From CAVZTA01 sp963778025 (GTDB taxonomy: Bacteria; Chloroflexota; Limnocylindria; Limnocylindrales; CSP1-4), in contig CAVZTA010000005.1 of the NCBI GenBank assembly GCA_963778025.1, positions 1 to 64,000 on the forward strand: a DNA stretch of 64,000 nucleotides, in the 5' to 3' direction. Below the pieces are notes generated by a model. It ran no database searches, was not told the origin of the DNA, and saw only the letters and a program-made list of their open reading frames with translations. A program made the position numbers and the translations under genes. Numbering within the stretch: position 1 is the stretch's first letter; every line of letters begins with the position of its first letter. Below, piece after piece: positions 60,451 through 64,000 of the stretch.

Positions 60451-60468
60451 TGTCACCTTGGCTGTCAC
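60451..60468. repeat. Direct repeat TGTCAC near the uvrD-like start
   Basis: TGTCAC at 60451-60456 and 60463-60468, 12-nt period, in the 37-nt gap between the helicase start and DUF4446 stop. The right copy sits in GCTGTCACGACG, shared with the mrfA upstream region. Confidence 0.25.
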
Positions 60469-60980
60469 GACGCGCGCCTCGCCTCGCCGAACGATGCCAT
60501 CGCGAGCTTCAGCGCCTCCTGCTCCTCGTTCGACAGCGCGCTCTCGGCGCGGCCCGCGGCCACCGTCTTGGCGTAGACGCGCGTCCCGGCGCGCGCGTGG
60601 AGACTCGACAGGACGAAGCCGTCCCCGGTCGCATCGAGGAGTGCGACGGCGAAGCTCTGGTTGCCGCCGGTGTCCTCGAAGGGGTTGAAGCGCACCAGCC
60701 CGATGCGCTGGAACGCGCGGCGTTGCGCGCCCTCGAGGATCGCCGTCCGTGCCTCGATCGCGTCGAGGTCGTGCGCGACGGCGTAGATCCTGTCGACGTG
60801 CGCCTCGAGCGTGCCCTCGAGGCTGCGCCCGGTCTCGCCGCGAGTCATCGCGTCCAGCCGCCGGCCGAGCCTGCCTGTCCGACGGACCAGCAGCAGCACC
60901 GCGATCGTCAGGACGACGACCAGTCCGCCGAGGACGATGGAGACACCCGGCAGGACGGGCTGGAGCGCCTGGAGATCGAT
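60465..60980 (-). CDS. DUF4446-family membrane-anchored protein
   Basis: 171 aa. N-terminal helix (VLGGLVVVLTIAVLLLVRR), then a soluble region with the family signature RIGLVRFNPFEDTGGNQSFAVALLDATGDGFVLSSLHARAGTRVYAKTV, and a helical end. Function unknown; widespread in Firmicutes and Chloroflexota. No ATG, GTG or TTG lies upstream of the helix; GTG 60899 would remove most of it. GGAGG (60990-60994) sits 9 nt before an ATC codon (60978-60980) that opens the helix, so I infer an ATC start, or an ATG misread. TAGACT at 61021-61026 is the likely -10. Confidence 0.78.
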   Translation of the reverse strand: MDLQALQPVLPGVSIVLGGLVVVLTIAVLLLVRRTGRLGRRLDAMTRGETGRSLEGTLEAHVDRIYAVAHDLDAIEARTAILEGAQRRAFQRIGLVRFNPFEDTGGNQSFAVALLDATGDGFVLSSLHARAGTRVYAKTVAAGRAESALSNEEQEALKLAMASFGEARRAS

Positions 60981-61020
60981 GGGTCGAGGCCTCCGGCAGG
61001 GCGAGCGAGGCGGTCGCCCG

Positions 61021-61026
61021 AGTCTA
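61021..61026 (-). promoter_or_regulatory. -10 box of the DUF4446 gene
   Basis: TAGACT on the minus strand, about 40 nt before the proposed ATC start. Confidence 0.4.
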
Positions 61027-61079
61027 GCAGCCGGTGCTCACCGGCCACGTACGCCGCCAGAGGCCCGGAGACCCGGTGG

Positions 61080-61085
61080 TATCCT
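61080..61085 (+). promoter_or_regulatory. -10 box of the small membrane gene at 61120
   Basis: TATCCT in GGTATCCTTC, about 34 nt before ATG 61120, where GAGG provides a weak ribosome site. Confidence 0.35.
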
Positions 61086-61119
61086 TCGCCGCCGAATCCG
61101 CACGAGGTCCCTTCCCCGC

Positions 61120-61548
61120 ATGGTCAAGCGTTCCCGGGCCGCCGTCCGCCCCGGCCAGCGCCGTCCGATCCAGCGTCGTGTGGCCCCGTCGACCGCGGCG
61201 CCGTCGACCGCCGCCCCGTCGAGCATCACCCCGGCGACGCCCGCCGCGCCGGCCAAGCCGGCCACCGGCCTCACCGCCGCCGAGGCCCAGCGGGCCGAGC
61301 AGCTGGAAGCGGAGATCCGCGCCGAGGAGCGCGCGGCCGAGGACGCCCGGAAGCGGGCGCAGGAGCGCAGCCGTACGAAGCCCGACGAACTGGCGCGGCC
61401 GGCCGGCTCACTCGCGGTGGTCGCCGCACACGAGTACGACTATGTCGTCCGAGACGTCCGGCGGATCGGGATCACGGCAGCGATCCTGCTGTTCGTGCTG
61501 TTCCTGATCTGGGTGGCCGTCGAGGTCGGGCACGTCATCACGATCTGA
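61120..61548 (+). CDS. Small C-tail-anchored membrane protein (142 aa)
   Basis: Basic, Pro/Ala-rich N-end (MVKRSRAAVRPGQRRPIQRRV, then repeated PSTAAPS), a charged coiled-coil-like stretch (TAAEAQRAEQLEAEIRAEERAAEDARKRAQERSRTK), and one C-terminal helix (ITAAILLFVLFLIWVAVEVG). It would sit with the long part in the cytoplasm. No known family. Start supported by a -10 and GAGG. It is divergent from DUF4446 and 57 nt ahead of the second murJ on the same strand. Confidence 0.65.
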   Translation: MVKRSRAAVRPGQRRPIQRRVAPSTAAPSTAAPSSITPATPAAPAKPATGLTAAEAQRAEQLEAEIRAEERAAEDARKRAQERSRTKPDELARPAGSLAVVAAHEYDYVVRDVRRIGITAAILLFVLFLIWVAVEVGHVITI

Positions 61549-61576
61549 TCCGCGACTGATCGCGGGACGCGGGCAC

Positions 61577-61595
61577 CGACCGGCCCTATCGGTCG
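61577..61595. repeat. Short hairpin upstream of murJ2
   Basis: CGACCG, 7-nt loop, CGGTCG, between the small membrane gene and murJ2. It could slow transcription or be chance. Confidence 0.2.
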
Positions 61596-61605
61596 TCCCA
61601 GCGAC

Positions 61606-62991
61606 GTGACCCGCGCCGCCGGCCTCGCGGCCACCATCGCCCGGCCCGTTCGACCGCTGCTCGACCGCGTCTTCCCGCGCGGTGCGCTGCTCCTCTCGAC
61701 CCTGACGCTCGCGACCTACGCGATGGGGCTGCTGCGGAACAAGGTGTTCGCGTCGGCGTACGGATTGGGCACGGAGCTCGATGCGTACCTCTACGCGTTC
61801 TTCCTCCCGGAGGTCGTGTTCGACGTCATCGCCGCAAGCGGCCTGACCGCGCCGTTCGTGCCGATCCTCACGCGCCTCCGGCGTGACGACGTCGCCTCAT
61901 CGCAACGGTTCGGACAGACCGTCGTGACCTCGATCGTCCTGATGATGACGGTCGTGGCGGTCGTCGTGGCGCTGCTCGCGCCGTGGATCGCCGACGCCGT
62001 CGCCGGCTCCCTCGATCCCGCGACCCGTGCCCTGTATACCGACATGCTGCGCGTCGCCGCGCTCATCCAGGTGCTGTTCGCGACCTCCCTCGGCCTCGCC
62101 GAGATCCTCGTCGCCGACCGCCGATTCCTGGCCTACCAGCTGGCGCCGATCCTGTACTACGCCGGCATCATCGCGGGCGTGGTCCTGCTCCACGAGCAGC
62201 TCGGGATCTGGGCGGCGGTGGTCGGCGCGGTCGTCGGCGCGCTGCTCCACCTGGGCACGCGCATCGTGGGCATCCTGCGGCTCGGGTTCCCGCTGCGACC
62301 CAGGCTGGCCGTCCGGACCGGCGCGTTCCGGGAGTTCGTCCGCCTGATGCTGCCGAAGATGGCGAGCACGCCCATCGAGCCCATCCAGTTCCAGGTGTTC
62401 AACTACCTGGCCACGGGTCTCGCGGCCGGCAGTGTCGGCGCGCTGTCGTTCGCGAAGGACTTCCAGGGGGCGCCGGTGAACGTCATCGGCTCATCGTTCT
62501 CGCTCGCCGTCTTCCCGGTCCTGTCGATGGCCGCGGCCGCGGGCGATCGCGCGGCGTTCACCTCGGTGGTCCGCCGCAACCTGGCGACGGTCGCGGGGCT
62601 GTCGGCGATCGCGGCCGTCCTGCTGGTCCTGCTCGGCCCGGTGTTCGTCGCGTTCTTCCGCGGCGGTGCCTTCGATGCGGAGGACGAGCGGGTCACCTTG
62701 CTCGCCCTGGGAGCGTTCGCGCTGTCCGTGCCGCTCGATTCGCTCCAGTACCCGCTGTCGCGCGGCCTCTACGCGACCCGTGACACGCTGCTCCAGGTGC
62801 TCGCCTCGTTCGCCGGGCTGGCGGTCTCGGTGACGGTGTCGTGGGCGCTCGTGGGGTCGCTCGGGATCGTCGCCATCCCCGTCGCATACGCGGCGGGGAC
62901 GGGCACGAAGTCGGCGCTGATGGCGATCGCCCTGGCGGCGCGCATCCGGACGATGGAGCCCGCCCCGGTCGAGGTCGACCCCGCGAGCTGA
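61606..62991 (+). CDS. MurJ/MviN-family flippase (copy 2)
   Basis: 461-aa MOP-fold membrane protein with about 12-13 helices. LTLATYAMGLLRNKVFASAYGLGTELDAYLYAFFLPEVVFDV and ASGLTAPFVPILTRL are the MurJ N-terminal pattern (R-x-K and D-x-Y substituting positions). Later LMLPKMASTPIEPIQFQVF and RGLYATRDTLLQV match too. It is shorter and divergent from copy 1 and lacks the two extra C-terminal helices. It may flip another lipid-linked polymer or be a specialised MurJ. GTG 61606 begins a strand of its own next to the C39-like gene. Confidence 0.85.
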   Translation: MTRAAGLAATIARPVRPLLDRVFPRGALLLSTLTLATYAMGLLRNKVFASAYGLGTELDAYLYAFFLPEVVFDVIAASGLTAPFVPILTRLRRDDVASSQRFGQTVVTSIVLMMTVVAVVVALLAPWIADAVAGSLDPATRALYTDMLRVAALIQVLFATSLGLAEILVADRRFLAYQLAPILYYAGIIAGVVLLHEQLGIWAAVVGAVVGALLHLGTRIVGILRLGFPLRPRLAVRTGAFREFVRLMLPKMASTPIEPIQFQVFNYLATGLAAGSVGALSFAKDFQGAPVNVIGSSFSLAVFPVLSMAAAAGDRAAFTSVVRRNLATVAGLSAIAAVLLVLLGPVFVAFFRGGAFDAEDERVTLLALGAFALSVPLDSLQYPLSRGLYATRDTLLQVLASFAGLAVSVTVSWALVGSLGIVAIPVAYAAGTGTKSALMAIALAARIRTMEPAPVEVDPAS

Positions 62992-62997
62992 CGCTCG

Positions 62998-64000
62998 TCA
63001 GCCGGCCTTGAGCGGCTTGGCCTTGCCCACGGACGCCGTCGGGAGGACGGCGATGAAGTTGCCGTCCCGACCCGGATAGGCGCCCTCGGGACGCTGCCAG
63101 GGCAGGTAGTTGCGCTCCATCTCGGCCGCGTCCTGGAACACGCCCGGGCCGTCGGAGGGACCCCAGATGCTGGAGATCCGCGGGTACCACGGGTCGATGA
63201 CGTAGGCGCCCGTGACCTTCGCGTCGCGCCAGACCGTGGGGTCGGCGTTCGCGCGGAAGCCGGTCATGACCCAGGCGTGGGCGCCGCGCCAGGCGAGAAG
63301 GATCACCGGGGCGCCGGTCTTCATGATCGCCTTCGCCGACTCGCGAAGCGCGTCCTGGCGCCGTTCGTACGCCTTCACGACATAGCCCGTGGCGCCGTAC
63401 GCCTCGAGCGCCTGGCGCATCGCCGCAGGTCCCCAGGCGCCGTTGTGGCTGTCCTTCCAGCTCTCCCACTCGCCGATGCGGCTGACGAGCTCACGCTGGA
63501 AGTCATCGCTGGCGTTCTTGAAGCCCAGGACATCGAGCACGATCTGGGTCGCCGCGGGGGCACACCACTCGTGGTCGATCTCCGAGTTGAACGAGTCGGC
63601 GGGATCGGAGCCGCGCGCGCGCAGGATGTCGAGGTCGACCTTCTTCTTGACCGGCCGAGGCGTGGCCTTGGGCGTCGGCGGCGGCGTCTGGCCGGCCGCG
63701 AGCGACACCACCGGCGTGGGCTCCGGTGTCGCCTCGGGATCGATGAGCTCATCGCCCTCGTCCGTGGCGGCGGGTTCCGGGGTGACGAGCTCCTCATCGG
63801 GGATCGCGCGATCGGGCGGCGGGTTCAACGCGAGCGCGACACGACCCTTGAGGCTGTCGAAGCGCTCGCCGACGCCCATGGCGTTCGTCAACACGGCGGC
63901 CGATCCGAGGACACCACCGACGAGCACGATCATCGCGGCGAAGCCGACGACCGCGCCGACGCGGCTGCGACGCCGTCGAGGCGGGCGGGGCCGGATGTAG
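62998..64000 (-). CDS. Secreted C39-like peptidase domain protein (5' end beyond window)
   Basis: Partial; 334 codons visible and the N-end lies past the window. Basic residues (RRRRSRV) then a membrane helix (VVGFAAMIVLVGGVLGSAAVL) point to export. A Pro/Thr/Glu-rich linker leads to a papain-like C39 fold: EIDHEWCAPAATQIVLDVLGF (catalytic Cys), GAPVILLAWRGAHAWVMTGF (His), GAYVIDPWYP (Asp). It may be a cell-wall or extracellular peptidase; whether it is active is not shown. The ATG at 63933 lies inside the helix, so the true start is upstream. It converges on murJ2. Confidence 0.8.
   Translation of the reverse strand, partial: YIRPRPPRRRRSRVGAVVGFAAMIVLVGGVLGSAAVLTNAMGVGERFDSLKGRVALALNPPPDRAIPDEELVTPEPAATDEGDELIDPEATPEPTPVVSLAAGQTPPPTPKATPRPVKKKVDLDILRARGSDPADSFNSEIDHEWCAPAATQIVLDVLGFKNASDDFQRELVSRIGEWESWKDSHNGAWGPAAMRQALEAYGATGYVVKAYERRQDALRESAKAIMKTGAPVILLAWRGAHAWVMTGFRANADPTVWRDAKVTGAYVIDPWYPRISSIWGPSDGPGVFQDAAEMERNYLPWQRPEGAYPGRDGNFIAVLPTASVGKAKPLKAG

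Noticed and set aside
61606..62991. Polysaccharide exporter Wzx
   Set aside because: The N-terminal pattern and later motifs are nearer to MurJ/MviN, and no glycosyltransferases are close by.

Overview
The window is GC-rich bacterial chromosome, densely packed and mostly on the minus strand. It has no phage, IS element, rRNA operon or CRISPR array. Gene content fits a Chloroflexota genome of the Limnocylindria/Ellin6529 kind: two CpaE/TadZ-like receiver-ATPase proteins, FemXAB-type proteins beside MurJ and MurE, DUF4446, a DUF2342 zincin, a flotillin with NfeD, and many GTG/TTG starts. The lineage is inferred from gene content; Actinomycetota is the main alternative.

Layout. 275-4593: hisS, two small genes and a bifunctional rel (ppGpp). 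4664-14347: one tightly overlapping minus-strand cluster topA > xerC > murJ > femX1 > femX2 > murE > lmeA-like, joining DNA topology and chromosome resolution to cell-wall precursor synthesis and export. 14508-20929: a small conserved-looking protein, a kinase-less relative of histidine-kinase sensor modules, a secreted CAP-domain protein, then dprA and comM (competence). 21021-24723: tyrA > nudix > hydrolase > tadZ1, coupled by 1-4 nt overlaps. 24879-29282: LuxR-type regulator, zinc-ribbon protein, Pro/Thr-rich anchored protein, thpR, ppa and a membrane protein. 29420-37035: DnaB-like ATPase, M20 dipeptidase, methyltransferase, ftsH, tRNA(CAU) and a Pro-rich anchored protein. 37043-40965: carbonic anhydrase, flotillin, NfeD and an FtsB-like division protein. 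41111-45293: mrfA-mrfB DNA repair operon with a half-length IolB-like cupin, under a LexA-box-like site. 45297-53376: PfkB kinase, small acidic protein, ychF, hydroxyacid dehydrogenase, zincin, murI, tadZ2 and a methyltransferase. 53414-64000: agmatinase-like protein, M20 amidohydrolase, small membrane protein, HAD phosphatase, UvrD-type helicase-nuclease, DUF4446, membrane protein, second murJ and a secreted C39-like protein cut by the window edge.

Two window-wide patterns stand out. First, at least eleven genes carry single-base frame breaks (14 clear +1 insertions and one deletion, many in short homopolymers), which looks like uncorrected sequencing or assembly error, not pseudogenisation. 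Second, at least ten genes have a TANNNT -10 hexamer only 6-10 nt before the start codon, the signature of leaderless mRNAs. Genes with longer leaders carry the same hexamer type, and several of these also have a Shine-Dalgarno sequence.
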